A DNA stretch of 64,000 bases from Lysobacterales bacterium (GCA_014946745.1 JADCRD010000003.1:762331-826330); one strand, 5' to 3'. Counted from the first letter of the stretch, positions 35,147 to 44,801 are shown. Numbers and translations: made by a program. The notes: generated from the letters alone by a model not told the origin.

Positions 35147-35958
35147 GCGGTGCGGCTCTCGAACACGGGTGTGGCGGGCGTCGGCAGGGTGGCTGGGCCG
35201 GGATCAAAAATGCGTGGCGGCGAGCGTCGCGCCTCAAGGTAGCGCCGGACCACGCGCCCATAGGTCCAGACTCGGCCGACCACATGCGAGGTGATGCGGT
35301 AGAGGTCGGTGAGCGGGCGGAAGTGGCTGCGCCGGAACTGTCCGGCCAGGCCGTCACCGGCGTAGCGCGATTCGATCGGCACCGACACGCAGCCCATGCC
35401 CAGCCGGCGCGCGGCCTGGATCAGGATGTCGGCTTCGAACACGAAGCCCTCGCCGGCGACGTCGGCAATCGCGCAGACCGCGCGCGGGTAGTAGCGCTGG
35501 CCGCTCTGGGTGTCGGCGATGCGGTAGCCGGTGGCCCAGGCGATGCCCCAGTCGCCGAACTCGTTGGCGAGCCGGCGGTGGATCGGCTGCTGGGCGCGCT
35601 TCTTCAGGCGCGCGCCGATGATGATGTCGTTCGGGAACTGCGCGGCCGCCGCGACCAGACGCGGCACGTCCGAGGCCAGGTGCTGGCCGTCGCCGTCCAT
35701 GCTGACCACGCCATCGACATCGAGCGTGAGTGCAGCGCGGAAGCCGCTGCGCAGACCCTCGCCCTTGCCGCGGCGAGTCTCGTGCTGGATCAGGGTGATC
35801 GGCAGGTCGGCGAGCGCGGCGACGGTGCCGTCGGTGGAGCCGTCGTCGATCACGATCACATGCGACGTGCAGGCCAGCGCGCCTGTCACCACTTCGCGGA
35901 TGCGCAGGGCTTCGTTCAGGGCGGGAATGATCACTGCGGTGCGTGCGAGCTCAGCCAT
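35143..35958 (-). CDS. family 2 glycosyltransferase
   Basis: A 271-residue GT-A fold enzyme. The donor-binding VIIPALNEALRI, VIDDGSTDGT and metal-binding SMDGDGQH motifs are in order, followed by the QSGQRYYPRA acceptor-side segment. No membrane segment is evident. It resembles dolichyl-phosphate-mannose-synthase-like GT2 proteins that occur in aryl-polyene clusters, where they may glycosylate the lipid carrier. It overlaps the ketosynthase-like gene by 8 bases and the flavoprotein gene by ATGA. Confidence 0.85.
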   Translation of the reverse strand: MAELARTAVIIPALNEALRIREVVTGALACTSHVIVIDDGSTDGTVAALADLPITLIQHETRRGKGEGLRSGFRAALTLDVDGVVSMDGDGQHLASDVPRLVAAAAQFPNDIIIGARLKKRAQQPIHRRLANEFGDWGIAWATGYRIADTQSGQRYYPRAVCAIADVAGEGFVFEADILIQAARRLGMGCVSVPIESRYAGDGLAGQFRRSHFRPLTDLYRITSHVVGRVWTYGRVVRRYLEARRSPPRIFDPGPATLPTPATPVFESRTA

Positions 35959-36739
35959 GTCGCAGCTCCAGCACAAGGCGGCTGTCGCGGCCGGCGGGCA
36001 GTTCGCAGGTCGACTCGCCGCAGGCGAGTGCTTGAGCCAGACGCGCGGCCGGGGCCATCGCATTGCGCGCGGTGGCTTCGATCAGCGGGCCGGTGGCCTC
36101 GGCGCAGTCGCCCGTTGCCATGCGGGGGGCGAGTGTAAGTCCCGTGCCATCGGCGCGGTCCAGCACCAGGGCGAAACCGAACAGGCCCGCGCTCGTCGAG
36201 GTGTGCTGCAGCGGGCCGCCGGCGGGGCTGTCGTAGGCCACCAGCAGCACCGGGCCGCCGTCGATGGTGATCTGCAGCGCGGCCTCGATCAGGCCCTGTG
36301 CGAAGCTGGCATCGAAGGCCGAGATCGCGGTGGCCGGCGCATGGCAGCCGACGCCGATGGTCCAGTAGCCGGCAGCGGCGTTGTGCACCGAGTTGTGGAA
36401 CTTGGTCGGCGAGACTTCGGTCGGCGCGCTGGCCAGCGTCGCGCACATGTAGTCGGTGATCGCCAGATCGCCGTGGGTGGAGGTGAACACCGAAGGCAGG
36501 GCGGCCGGATCGGCGCCGGCGTGCTCGCAGGCGGCCTCGGCCACGCGCAGGGCCAGCAGCACCGAGTCCGGCGCGCGGCGGCGCTCGTTGGCCGGCAGCA
36601 TCGTGGGCGCGGGCTTCTTCGGCGCGCCTTCAATCAGGCCTGCTTCGGCGCGCGCGAACGCGGCCATCGCGTTCCAGTCGGGCAGGCCATCAGCAAACGC
36701 ACCGATGCCCAGCACTTTCAGCGCAGTGAGGACGCTCAT
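35951..36739 (-). CDS. ketosynthase-like chain-length-factor protein
   Basis: A 262-residue protein that matches the N-terminal half of a beta-ketoacyl synthase (the type annotated as Ketoacyl-synt_2 in aryl-polyene clusters). It has the recognisable HNSVHNAAAGYWTIG and GCHAPATAISAFDASFAQGLIEAAL. A catalytic Cys motif TACSS is absent, as in chain-length-factor partners of type II polyketide synthases. It probably forms a heterodimer with the KAS encoded just upstream, to which it is coupled by ATGA. Confidence 0.83.
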   Translation of the reverse strand: MSVLTALKVLGIGAFADGLPDWNAMAAFARAEAGLIEGAPKKPAPTMLPANERRRAPDSVLLALRVAEAACEHAGADPAALPSVFTSTHGDLAITDYMCATLASAPTEVSPTKFHNSVHNAAAGYWTIGVGCHAPATAISAFDASFAQGLIEAALQITIDGGPVLLVAYDSPAGGPLQHTSTSAGLFGFALVLDRADGTGLTLAPRMATGDCAEATGPLIEATARNAMAPAARLAQALACGESTCELPAGRDSRLVLELRHG

Positions 36740-37929
36740 GCGCGTGCCTCCGCACCAAACACCAGCGAGCAGTTGTTGCCGCCGAAGCCGAAGGAATTGT
36801 TCATCGCGTAGCGCACTTCGCCGCGCGTGTTCTCGCGCAGGATCTGCGGGCCGCAGGCGGGGTCCGGATCGTCGCAGTTGAGCGTGCCGGGCATCAGGCC
36901 CGATTCGATCGCCTCGATCGCGATCAGGCTTTCGACGATGCCGGCCGCGCCCAGCGTGTGGCCGGTGTAGGCCTTGGTCGAGCTGGCGCGCAGACGCTCG
37001 CCGAACAGGCGCGCGACCGCGCCGGCCTCGATCTCGTCGTTCTTCGGCGTGGCGGTGCCGTGCAGGTTGAGGTAGTCGATGTCGGAAGGCGCGAGCCCCG
37101 CGCGTGCGATCGCCGCCTGCATGCACATCCGCGCGCCGAGGCCTTCGGGATGCGGGCTGCTCATGTGGTGGGCGTCCGAGGACTCGCCGTAGCCGAGCAG
37201 GCGCGGGCCTGTGCCTTCGCGCTCGACAATCGCATAGCCGCCGGCTTCGCCCAGCGACAGCCCGTTGCGGGCCACATCAAACGGCCGGCACTGCGCGGTG
37301 GAGACGAGGCCCAGCGCGTTGAAGCCGAACAGCACGCTGCCGCAGAGGGTGTCGACGCCGCCGACGAGTGCCGCATCGACCACGCCGGCCTGGATCAGCC
37401 GCGCCGCTTGCGCGAACACCTTGGCGCTGGACGAACACGCGGTCGCCACGGTCACGCAGGGCCCGCGCAGGCCGGTCGCCGCAGCGAGGAAGCTGCCCAG
37501 CGAATGCGGCGTGTGGATGATTGGGCGGTGCAGATCGGCCGGGAAGCGATCGCCGTCCAGGCGCGTGTAGGCCTCTTCGGAGGCGCCGATGCTCGAGGTG
37601 CTGGTGCCGATGATGAGCGCGACGCGTGCGGCGCCGTAGCGCTCACGCAGGGCGGCGACCCGCGCCGCCACGCCGTCCTGCTGCAGGGCGAACCAGGCCA
37701 GCCGGTTGTTGCGGCAGTCCCAGCCCATGAGTTCGGCGGGCAGCTGCACATCCTCCAGCCCGTCGACGCGGCCGATCCAGGTGTCCAGCGGATGCGCGGA
37801 GAAATCATTGCGACGCAGCCCGCTGCGGCGGGCCGCCAGCGCCTCGCGCATCGAGTCCATTCCCGCGCCGCAGGCGGTGGTCAAGGTGCGGGCGGTAATC
37901 GCCAGCGGCGGCATGGCTACAGCAGACAT
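36736..37929 (-). CDS. beta-ketoacyl-ACP synthase of the aryl-polyene pathway
   Basis: A 397-residue FabF-like ketosynthase. Catalytic Cys165 is in TVATACSSSAKV, His residues are in LNLHGTATPKND and AYTGHTLGAAG, and the C-terminal NNSFGFGGNNCSLVF is kept. It should condense malonyl-ACP with the aryl/polyene acyl chain. It leads the leftward operon KAS, KAS-like, GT2, flavoprotein. A perfect TATAAT -10 lies 33 bases upstream. Confidence 0.92.
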   Translation of the reverse strand: MSAVAMPPLAITARTLTTACGAGMDSMREALAARRSGLRRNDFSAHPLDTWIGRVDGLEDVQLPAELMGWDCRNNRLAWFALQQDGVAARVAALRERYGAARVALIIGTSTSSIGASEEAYTRLDGDRFPADLHRPIIHTPHSLGSFLAAATGLRGPCVTVATACSSSAKVFAQAARLIQAGVVDAALVGGVDTLCGSVLFGFNALGLVSTAQCRPFDVARNGLSLGEAGGYAIVEREGTGPRLLGYGESSDAHHMSSPHPEGLGARMCMQAAIARAGLAPSDIDYLNLHGTATPKNDEIEAGAVARLFGERLRASSTKAYTGHTLGAAGIVESLIAIEAIESGLMPGTLNCDDPDPACGPQILRENTRGEVRYAMNNSFGFGGNNCSLVFGAEARA

Positions 37930-37961
37930 CAGCTCAGGGTGTCCTCATAGAATAGCTGCGG

Positions 37962-37967
37962 ATTATA
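37962..37967 (-). promoter_or_regulatory. -10 element (TATAAT) of the leftward pigment operon
   Basis: On the minus strand TATAAT lies 33 bases before the KAS ATG. The -35 region would fall on heptad repeat sequence and has no good match, so activation by a regulator is possible. Confidence 0.5.
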
Positions 37968-37973
37968 GAGAGC

Positions 37974-38003
37974 GGGGATTCGGGATTCGGGATTCGGGAT
38001 TCG
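37974..38003. repeat. GGGATTC heptad array upstream of the KAS operon
   Basis: Four tandem GGGATTC units occupy the position expected for the -35 and upstream region of the leftward pigment operon. Confidence 0.85.
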
Positions 38004-38292
38004 TCAGGGCAGGCTGCGGCATGGCGACCGTCGCGGAGCATTTGAAGGCTGCGCGACAGTAGGGGCTGGCCGACGGTCTTCACGTTCGCTCAGGAAGAGT
38101 GCCTTGGCCCAGCGATCCCGGAGCTTGCCCCGCACAGCGGAAACAGCCTGCCGAAGACCCTCGGCGCCAAGGCCACGGCGTGCCGTGCTGGAACGTCGCC
38201 GTGCGCTCGCGCGACGCGCTGTGAACAAGGACAATGCGCGGCTGAGTGCTCGCCGTGCCAAGACGCTCGCGCGCTTTCACGAATCCCCTCCC
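38004..38292. other. no supported gene
   Basis: Only short, atypical open frames are seen between the heptad array and the 77-bp repeats. No RNA or promoter is evident. Confidence 0.5.
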
Positions 38293-38588
38293 GGCCCTCG
38301 CGCATGGCGCTCGGGCGTTCGGCGACACGCGCGGCATGCCGCGCAAACGCGTCGCCTGGCTCCGCCCCCGGCCCTCGCGCATAGCGCTCGGGCGTTCGGT
38401 GACACGCTCGGCATGCCGCGCAAACGTGTCGCCTGGCTCCGCCCCCGGCCCTCGCGCATAGCGCGCGGGCGTTCGGCGACACGCGCGGCATGCCGCGCAA
38501 ACGCGTCGCCTGGCTCCGCCCCCGGCCCTCGCGCATAGCGCGCGGGCGTTCGGCGACACGCGCGGCATGCCGCGCAAACGCGTCGCCT
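38293..38588. repeat. 77-bp tandem repeat, 4 copies (right flank, inverted)
   Basis: Four contiguous units with period 77 begin at 38293, 38370, 38447 and 38524. They are the reverse complement family of the 21684-21990 array: GAGGGCCGGG..., GCGCGGCATGCCGCGC and the CGAACGCCC segments match in reverse order. They end 22 bases before the GTG of the YdcF-like gene. Confidence 0.95.
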
Positions 38589-38610
38589 CACCCCTAATCC
38601 CGGCTCTCCA

Positions 38611-39297
38611 GTGTCCTCCCGCCAAGCCCACCGCCTGCGTCTCCTGCGCGATACCGATGCCCTGCAGGGCCTGGTGGTCGCGCTGCTGTTGTTGGTCGCG
38701 ACCGGCGGCCTGCTCTACGTCTACTACGCGATCCGGGTCTGGAATCTCGCACGCCGTGCGCCGGCCTGGCCGGATCTCGATCCGCAGCGGCCGGCGCGTC
38801 TGCTGCTGTTCGGGAAACGCTGCGAGGACGGCGAGCCCGACAGCGACTTCCAGCAGCGCATCCAGCGTGCGCTGAGCCTGGCCGGCCGCCATCCACAGCT
38901 CGAACTGCTGCTGTTGGGCGGCGGACCCCATCCGACCGAGGCCGAAGTTGCCGCGCGTGAGCTGCGTGCGGCCGGGCTGAATGAGTCAGCACGCATCACC
39001 CTCGAAGACCAGTCGCGCGACACCCTGGAGAACCTGCGGCACGCGCGCTCGCTGCTGCAGCAGGGCGAAGGCGAAGTGCTGCTGCTGTCCAGCCGCTACC
39101 ACCTTGCCCGCTGCAGCCTGTTCGCGCACTGGCTGGGCATCGAACACCGCCTGTGTGCGGCGGAAGAGCGCTGGGCGCCGAGCTGGAGTGAACGCGGTCG
39201 CCTGCTGCTGGAGGCGGCCTACATGGTCTGGGTCGAATCCGGCCGCGCCTGGGCGCGCCTGCTGCGCAGCAAGCGGATGCTGGCGAAGGTGAGTTGA
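38611..39297 (+). CDS. YdcF/ElyC-like DUF218 membrane protein
   Basis: A 228-residue protein with one N-terminal membrane segment (about residues 20-42, GLVVALLLLVATGGLLYVYY) and a DUF218 domain. It has LLLFGKRCEDG, LLLLGGGPHPTEAEVAARELRAAGL and LEDQSRDTLENLRHARSLL, all family-typical. The family includes ElyC and SanA, linked to cell envelope integrity, with unknown chemistry. The start is a GTG 22 bases after the 77-bp repeat array, so its promoter may lie in or beyond that array. Confidence 0.75.
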   Translation: MSSRQAHRLRLLRDTDALQGLVVALLLLVATGGLLYVYYAIRVWNLARRAPAWPDLDPQRPARLLLFGKRCEDGEPDSDFQQRIQRALSLAGRHPQLELLLLGGGPHPTEAEVAARELRAAGLNESARITLEDQSRDTLENLRHARSLLQQGEGEVLLLSSRYHLARCSLFAHWLGIEHRLCAAEERWAPSWSERGRLLLEAAYMVWVESGRAWARLLRSKRMLAKVS

Positions 39298-39705
39298 TCA
39301 TCGCGAGGCCTGCGCAACGAATCTTGCTTCCCTCCCCCCTCGTGGGGGAGGGGGCGGGCTTCCAGCGATTGAGCGACATCGATCCGCGCCTGCGCCTCAT
39401 ATGGCGCTCTCGTTGGGCCGCGCTGCGCTTGGCCCAAACTACGGAGTGCGCTGGGAATCGACCCTCGCTGGGACCCCAGGCTCGCGCCACGTCGGTCCTG
39501 CTGCGCGTGGCAGATTCATCCTTGCCTGCTGACACGCAGCGACGCGCAGGTTGGTGCCGAGCGCAGCGAGGCCAAACGTCGCGCGCGCGAGGGTCAACGC
39601 AGACCTTGAATGCGCGCCGGCAGACTTGCCGAGCCTACGCTTCGAATCCCGAATCCCGAATCCCGAATCCCGAACCCCGAATCCCGAATCCCGAATCCCC
39701 GCCCC
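39298..39705. repeat. gap with heptad array and CTCCCC hairpin
   Basis: A GCCCTCCCCC/GGGGGAGGGG hairpin is at about 39330-39355, a single diverged arm of the 32861 inverted repeat at 39549-39585, and a heptad array of about eight GAATCCC units at 39642-39700 ends beside the aldo/keto reductase stop. I see no gene. Confidence 0.75.
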
Positions 39706-40737
39706 TCACCACTTGGTCGGCTTGGGATTGCGCTCGTCGAAGCCGCGCTGGTGCCAGTACGGATAAATCGGCGTGCGCTGGCTGGCGGCATCGAGCCTGG
39801 CGACCTGTTCGGGCGTGAGCGCCCAACCGACCGCGCCGAGGTTCTGGCGCAGCTGCGTTTCGTTGCGCGCGCCGATCACCAGGTTCACCACGCCGGGCCG
39901 CTGCAGCAGCCAGTTGAGCGCGACCTGGGCGACGGTCTTGCCGGTTTCCTCGGCGACCGCATCCAACGCATCGACCACGCGGTACAGGAACTCATCCTCG
40001 ACCGGCGGCCCGCCGACATCGCCACCGGCGGCGATGCGGCCTTCGCTGGGCGTGACACCCCGGCGGATCTTGCCGGTCAGCCGGCCCCAGCCCAGCGGGC
40101 TCCAGACCATGGTGCCGAGGCCCTGGTCGATCGACAGCGGCATCAGCTCCCACTCGTAGTCGCGACCGATCAGCGAGTAGTAGCCCTGGTAGCAGACGTA
40201 GCGATTGAGGCCGTAGCGTTCGGACGTCGCCAGCGCCTTCATCACCTGCCAGCCGGAGAAATTGCTGCAGCCGATGTAGCGGATCTTGCCGGCGCGGGTC
40301 AGGTCGTCGAGTGCGCGCAACGTCTCTTCCACCGGCGTCAGCGCATCGAAGCCGTGCATGAAGTAGAGATCGATATGGTCGGTCTGCAGGCGCTTCAGGC
40401 TGGCCTCGCAGGCGCGAATCAGGTGATGCCGCGAGCTGCCCTTGTCGTTCGGCGAGGTGCCGGTGGTGAAGGTGGCCTTGGTGGCGATCAGGGCCTGATG
40501 GCGGCGGCCCTTCAGCGCCTCCCCCAGAATTTCCTCCGAGGCGCCGGCCGAATAGATATCGGCGGTGTCGAAGAAGTTGAGCCCGTGCTCGAAGCAGAGG
40601 TCGAGCATGCGCCGGGCATCGTCGACATCGGTGGCGCCCCAGCGGCCGAAGAACTCGCCAACGCCACCGAAGGTACCGGTGCCGAGACTCAGAACAGGCA
40701 CTTTCAGGCCGGAATGGCCGAGACGACGGAATTCCAT
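39706..40737 (-). CDS. aldo/keto reductase
   Basis: A 343-residue TIM-barrel NADPH oxidoreductase. The catalytic tetrad is visible: Asp and Tyr in FFDTADIYSAGASEE, Lys in ALIATKATF and His in YFMHGFD. SNFSGWQ and the C-terminal cofactor segment VIGARNETQLRQNL are typical. The length and the LGTGTFGG start suggest the YajO/Tas-like branch. Substrate is unknown. The gene stands alone. Confidence 0.88.
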   Translation of the reverse strand: MEFRRLGHSGLKVPVLSLGTGTFGGVGEFFGRWGATDVDDARRMLDLCFEHGLNFFDTADIYSAGASEEILGEALKGRRHQALIATKATFTTGTSPNDKGSSRHHLIRACEASLKRLQTDHIDLYFMHGFDALTPVEETLRALDDLTRAGKIRYIGCSNFSGWQVMKALATSERYGLNRYVCYQGYYSLIGRDYEWELMPLSIDQGLGTMVWSPLGWGRLTGKIRRGVTPSEGRIAAGGDVGGPPVEDEFLYRVVDALDAVAEETGKTVAQVALNWLLQRPGVVNLVIGARNETQLRQNLGAVGWALTPEQVARLDAASQRTPIYPYWHQRGFDERNPKPTKW

Positions 40738-40833
40738 GCGGCGAGACTCCTAGAGTGAAGAGCAGGCAAGGCTGCCACGCCACCCGTTAGGCGGGCGGCA
40801 ACGCTGGCGCATTCAGGGCACAGGACGGATCCC

Positions 40834-41283
40834 TCACTCCGCACGCAGCCCGCGCAGCCCGCCCTGAGGCGAGCCACCGGTGCGCGGCCCTGAGACTCGC
40901 TGGGTGCGGTTCAGTCGCAGCAAGGCGACCAGGGCCAGCGCAGCCAGCAGCACTTCCACGCCGAGCGCGAACCACAGGAAGGGGGTGCCCACGCTGCCGA
41001 CGAGCATGCCGATCGTGCGGCCGATGGCGATTCCGCCGTAGGCGCCCAAGGCCAGCATCAGGCCGTAGGGTCGGTGACGGGCAGCGAGGTCCGAGGCCAG
41101 GATCAGCGCGCCCACGCCGAGCTCGAAGCCACCATAGAACGCGCGCAGCTCTGCGGCCGCAAGGTCGCCACTCAAGACGATGCCGGTGCTCGCGAGCGTG
41201 CCCAGCGGATCGAGCATGAAGGCTGCACCGAAAGCGATGAAGCCGAGGCCCGACAGCCAGAGCACGATGCGCGCGAATCCCAT
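40834..41283 (-). CDS. small four-helix membrane protein (DUF4345-like)
   Basis: A 149-residue protein with four hydrophobic segments (about residues 6-28, 48-66, 72-95 and 100-124) and a charged C-terminal tail. LDPLGTLASTGIVLSGD and RAFYGGFELGVGALILASDL resemble DUF4345-type membrane proteins. Function is unknown. Confidence 0.6.
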   Translation of the reverse strand: MGFARIVLWLSGLGFIAFGAAFMLDPLGTLASTGIVLSGDLAAAELRAFYGGFELGVGALILASDLAARHRPYGLMLALGAYGGIAIGRTIGMLVGSVGTPFLWFALGVEVLLAALALVALLRLNRTQRVSGPRTGGSPQGGLRGLRAE

Positions 41284-41817
41284 GGAGCATCCCCCGCTGA
41301 ATGAGGCCGCAGGATGGGGCAGTACGGATCAATCCGGGGTGAGGGGAACCCGTCGCTGCGAGCTGCGCCTTGGGGGAGCGCACCCATGCGCTCGCATCGA
41401 TTCTCGGTGCCTCGCGGCGGGCAGCTGCCGGTTGCTGCGGAGCTCCCCTCTGCCCGGATGTGAGAGGAGCTGGGCGAGCGGGGTGAGTACCGCGCGCTCC
41501 TTCGCTTCCCACCCTTGTGACAGGGGCGGTCCCAGCCCCTCGCGCCCAACGCCCAGGCCTTGGGTGAGTGATGCGCGCACCAGCAGCGTGTTGAAAAACT
41601 CCCTTCCGGGGAGTTTTTCATGTCGGCGGTCCGGCGCAGGTCCGTACCGCCTCACGACACATCCATCGCTTGCGCGCTTGCTTCGTCGTCCCGGCCATCC
41701 CTGGCCGGCCTAGCAGGCTGTTTTCCAACAGCCTGCTAGGCCGCACGAGCGCGCCGCCTCACGCTGCGCTGGCGAATCCCGAATCCCGGCCTTCAAGCCC
41801 TGCGTACAATCCGCCCC
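41284..41817. other. divergent intergenic region with two strong hairpins
   Basis: Hairpin 1 at 41594-41618 has 10-bp arms AAAAACTCCC/GGGAGTTTTT; hairpin 2 at 41709-41740 has 14-bp arms CCTAGCAGGCTGTT/AACAGCCTGCTAGG, each with a TTCC loop. The segments TGTTGAAAAACTCCC and TAGCAGGCTGTT look like the two halves of insertion-sequence-type ends. As the flanking genes diverge, terminators are not required here, so these are more likely remnants of a small mobile or MITE-like element. No gene is seen. Confidence 0.6.
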
Positions 41818-42867
41818 ATGCATATCACCCCCGAACACCTGGCGCGTCTGCGCGGCATGGGCTGGCGCGAGGACGCGCCGGCGGCGTCCGCCTACGCCGA
41901 AGCGACCGAGGGCCGACTGGCCCGGGTCATCGAGCAGCACCGTTCGGGCTACGTGGTCGACGACGGCGAGCGCGAGTTCCCTGCGCAGGCCCCGGCGCCA
42001 TGGACGCGCAAGGGCTTCGCCCCCGAACAGCGCGCGGCGGTTGGTGACTGGGTGCGGCTGAAGCAGGACGAGGACCTCATCCTCGACTGGCTGCCGCGCT
42101 TCGGCGTGCTGAAGCGGGCGGCGGCCGGCGAGCACTACAAGCAGCAGCTGATCGCCGCCAATATCGATCGCGTGCTGGTGGTCTGCGGGCTCGACGGCGA
42201 TTTCAACCCGCGCCGGCTGGAGCGCTACCTCGTACTGGTGCGCGGCTCGGGCGCGGAAGCGGTGTTCGTGCTGACCAAGGCGGATCAGCTCGACGACGAG
42301 GACGTCGAGATGGCGATGGACGTGCTGCAGCCGCTGGAAGAAGCCGGTGCGCGCCTGATCGCCCTCAACGCCCGCTCGCTCGACTCGGTGCGTGTGCTGC
42401 ATCCGCTGCTGGGGCCGGGCATCACCGCCGTGCTGGTGGGTTCCAGCGGCGCCGGCAAGTCCACGCTCACCAACGCCCTGCTGGGCATTGAGCGGCAGAA
42501 GACCAATGCCGTGCGCGCCAACGACAGTCGCGGCCGCCACACCACCACCCACCGCGCCCTGCTGCGTCTGCCTTCCGGCGGCTGTCTGATCGACACCCCC
42601 GGCATGCGCGAGCTGAAGCTGACCGGCGAGGAGACGCTGGACCGCAGCGGCTTCGACCGTATCGAAGCGCTGGCCGCCGAGTGCCGATTCCGCGACTGCC
42701 AGCACGAGCGCGAACCCGGCTGCGCGGTGCAGGCCGCGCTGGAGGCCGAGGAGATCGATCCGGGCGCGCTCACCAACTACCGCAAGCTGCAGGGCGAGCT
42801 GGAACAGGCGCGGCAGGTGCTGAAGCAGCGCGAGCGCCAGGGGCCGCGCGGCCCGCGGCGGCGCTGA
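41818..42867 (+). CDS. rsgA: ribosome small-subunit GTPase RsgA
   Basis: A 349-residue circularly permuted GTPase that matures the 30S subunit. An N-terminal OB-fold domain (about 30-115) is followed by G4 (FVLTKAD), then G1 (VGSSGAGKST) and G3 (IDTPGMREL), and a C-terminal zinc knuckle (CRFRDCQHEREPGC). Length fits the family. A ribosome site is not obvious, but ATG 41818 aligns with the family start. Confidence 0.93.
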   Translation: MHITPEHLARLRGMGWREDAPAASAYAEATEGRLARVIEQHRSGYVVDDGEREFPAQAPAPWTRKGFAPEQRAAVGDWVRLKQDEDLILDWLPRFGVLKRAAAGEHYKQQLIAANIDRVLVVCGLDGDFNPRRLERYLVLVRGSGAEAVFVLTKADQLDDEDVEMAMDVLQPLEEAGARLIALNARSLDSVRVLHPLLGPGITAVLVGSSGAGKSTLTNALLGIERQKTNAVRANDSRGRHTTTHRALLRLPSGGCLIDTPGMRELKLTGEETLDRSGFDRIEALAAECRFRDCQHEREPGCAVQAALEAEEIDPGALTNYRKLQGELEQARQVLKQRERQGPRGPRRR

Positions 42868-43325
42868 GTGCACATCGCCTCAGCCTGATCTGGGGTGGGC
42901 TGGCGTGCGCGGGAGCCGTGGCCCAAGCCGGGCAGGGGTTTCTTGGTGATCGCTCATCCTCATGCCGCTCCGGTACGACAGTTGCTGTCACCACTCTGGC
43001 CGACTCGATATGCCGAGCGGCGAGCCAGCGGTTAGCCGCGCGGGCTTGGAGGGAAGGTCTGATCGACGCCACCCTGGCCCTGGTCAGGCGGCGCGAATCC
43101 GGCGCCGGCCGGGATTCGCGCGTGCTGGATCCAGCGTTCTGGATCCAGCGTGCTGGATCAGGCGCATGCCTGCTCGATCCGCGCGCGCGCCGTTCCCGGT
43201 GTGCGGGAAGCTGCGACGAATCAGGGCGTTGCTAGTCGAATCCCGCCTTGCCGACCCCCACTGCACCGCGAGTGCGACAAGCCGCTGGCATACTCCGCCC
43301 CCTTTGCTGCCACGCGACACTTCCC
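42868..43325. repeat. gap with palindrome and CTGGATCCAGCG repeats
   Basis: Apart from an inverted repeat with arms GCGAATCC/GGATTCGC at 43091-43120 and three tandem CTGGATCCAGCG-like units at 43123-43160, I see no gene. The trpE promoter may be a CATACT near 43289. Confidence 0.55.
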
Positions 43326-44801
43326 GTGATCACCGCCGCCGAATTCGATTCGCTCGCCGCCCAGGGCTACAACCGCATCCCGCTGGTGCGCGAGCTGCTG
43401 TCCGACCTCGACACGCCCCTGTCGGTCTACCTGAAGCTGGCCGACGGGCCCTACGCCTACCTGTTCGAGTCGGTGCAGGGCGGCGAGAACTGGGCGCGCT
43501 ACTCGATCATCGGCCTGCCCGCGCGGCGCGTGTTCAGCCTGCGCGGCAGCACGCTCAGCGTCGAGGACTGCGGCGCAGTGGTGGAGACCCGCGAGCTGGC
43601 CGATCCGCTGGCCGAGATCGAAGCCCTGCGCGCCTCGTTCAAGGTGCCAAGGCTGGCGGGGCTGCCCGCCTTCACCGGCGGCCTGGTCGGCTACTTCGGC
43701 TTCGAGACCATCGCCTGGATCGAGCCGCGCTTCGCGGCCTCGGACCGGCCCGACATGCTGGGCACGCCGGACGCGCTGCTGATGTTGAGCGAAGAGGTCG
43801 CGGTGTTCGACAACCTCCACGGCAAGCTTTACCTGGTCGTGCACGTCGACACCGCCGAGCCGCAGGCCTATGCGCGCGGCCTGCGCCGGCTGGATGCGCT
43901 CACCCATCGTCTGCGCATGGGGGCGCCGAGCTATCCCGAGGTGCTGGATCCCTCGGCCGTGTCCGAGGCCGATTTCGTCAGCGGCTTCACCAAGGAAGGC
44001 TTCCTAGCGGCAGTGGATCGCTGCAAGGATTACATCCGCGCCGGCGACATCTTCCAAGTGGTGCTCTCGCAGCGCATGTCGATCCCGTTCCGCGCGCGTC
44101 CGGTCGATGTCTATCGCGCGCTGCGCGCGCTGAACCCCTCGCCCTACATGTATTTCCTCGATCTGGGCGCCACCCAGATCGTCGGCTCCTCGCCGGAGAT
44201 CCTGGTGCGCCTGGAGCAGGGCCGCATCACCCTGCGCCCGATCGCCGGCACCCGCCCGCGCGGCGCCACGCCCGACGAGGATGCGGCGCTCGAGGCGGAC
44301 CTGCTGGCCGACCCCAAGGAGCGCGCCGAGCATCTGATGCTGATCGACCTGGGTCGCAATGATGTCGGCCGCGTCTCCAGAACGGGCAGCGTCAGCGTGC
44401 CCGACCAGTTCATCATCGAGCGCTATTCGCACGTAATGCACATCGTCAGCCAGGTCGAGGGCGATTTGGCCGAGGGCCTGGATTTCGGCGACGTGCTGCG
44501 CGCCACTTTTCCGGCCGGCACGGTCAGCGGCGCACCCAAGATCCGCGCACTCGAAGTCATCCAGGAGCTGGAGCCGGTCAAGCGCAACATCTACTCCGGC
44601 GCGGTCGGCTACCTCGGTTGGCACGGCGATGCCGATACCGCGATCGCGATCCGCACCGCGGTGATCCAGGACGGTCGCCTGCACGTGCAAGCCGGCGCCG
44701 GCATCGTGTTCGACTCCGATCCTGAGAAGGAGTGGGAAGAAACCCTCAACAAGGGGAGGGCGCTGTTCCGCGCCGTGGCGCGGGCGGCGGGAGGGCTGTA
44801 G
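43326..44801 (+). CDS. trpE: anthranilate synthase component I
   Basis: A 491-residue chorismate-using enzyme (chorismate plus glutamine to anthranilate, with TrpG). It has the N-terminal tryptophan-binding [19 protein letters not shown] segment, [60 protein letters not shown] and [14 protein letters not shown], in order and intact. The GTG at 43326 begins the family N-terminus ([10 protein letters not shown]). trpG does not follow in the window; the next gene is on the opposite strand. Confidence 0.95.
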   Translation: MITAAEFDSLAAQGYNRIPLVRELLSDLDTPLSVYLKLADGPYAYLFESVQGGENWARYSIIGLPARRVFSLRGSTLSVEDCGAVVETRELADPLAEIEALRASFKVPRLAGLPAFTGGLVGYFGFETIAWIEPRFAASDRPDMLGTPDALLMLSEEVAVFDNLHGKLYLVVHVDTAEPQAYARGLRRLDALTHRLRMGAPSYPEVLDPSAVSEADFVSGFTKEGFLAAVDRCKDYIRAGDIFQVVLSQRMSIPFRARPVDVYRALRALNPSPYMYFLDLGATQIVGSSPEILVRLEQGRITLRPIAGTRPRGATPDEDAALEADLLADPKERAEHLMLIDLGRNDVGRVSRTGSVSVPDQFIIERYSHVMHIVSQVEGDLAEGLDFGDVLRATFPAGTVSGAPKIRALEVIQELEPVKRNIYSGAVGYLGWHGDADTAIAIRTAVIQDGRLHVQAGAGIVFDSDPEKEWEETLNKGRALFRAVARAAGGL

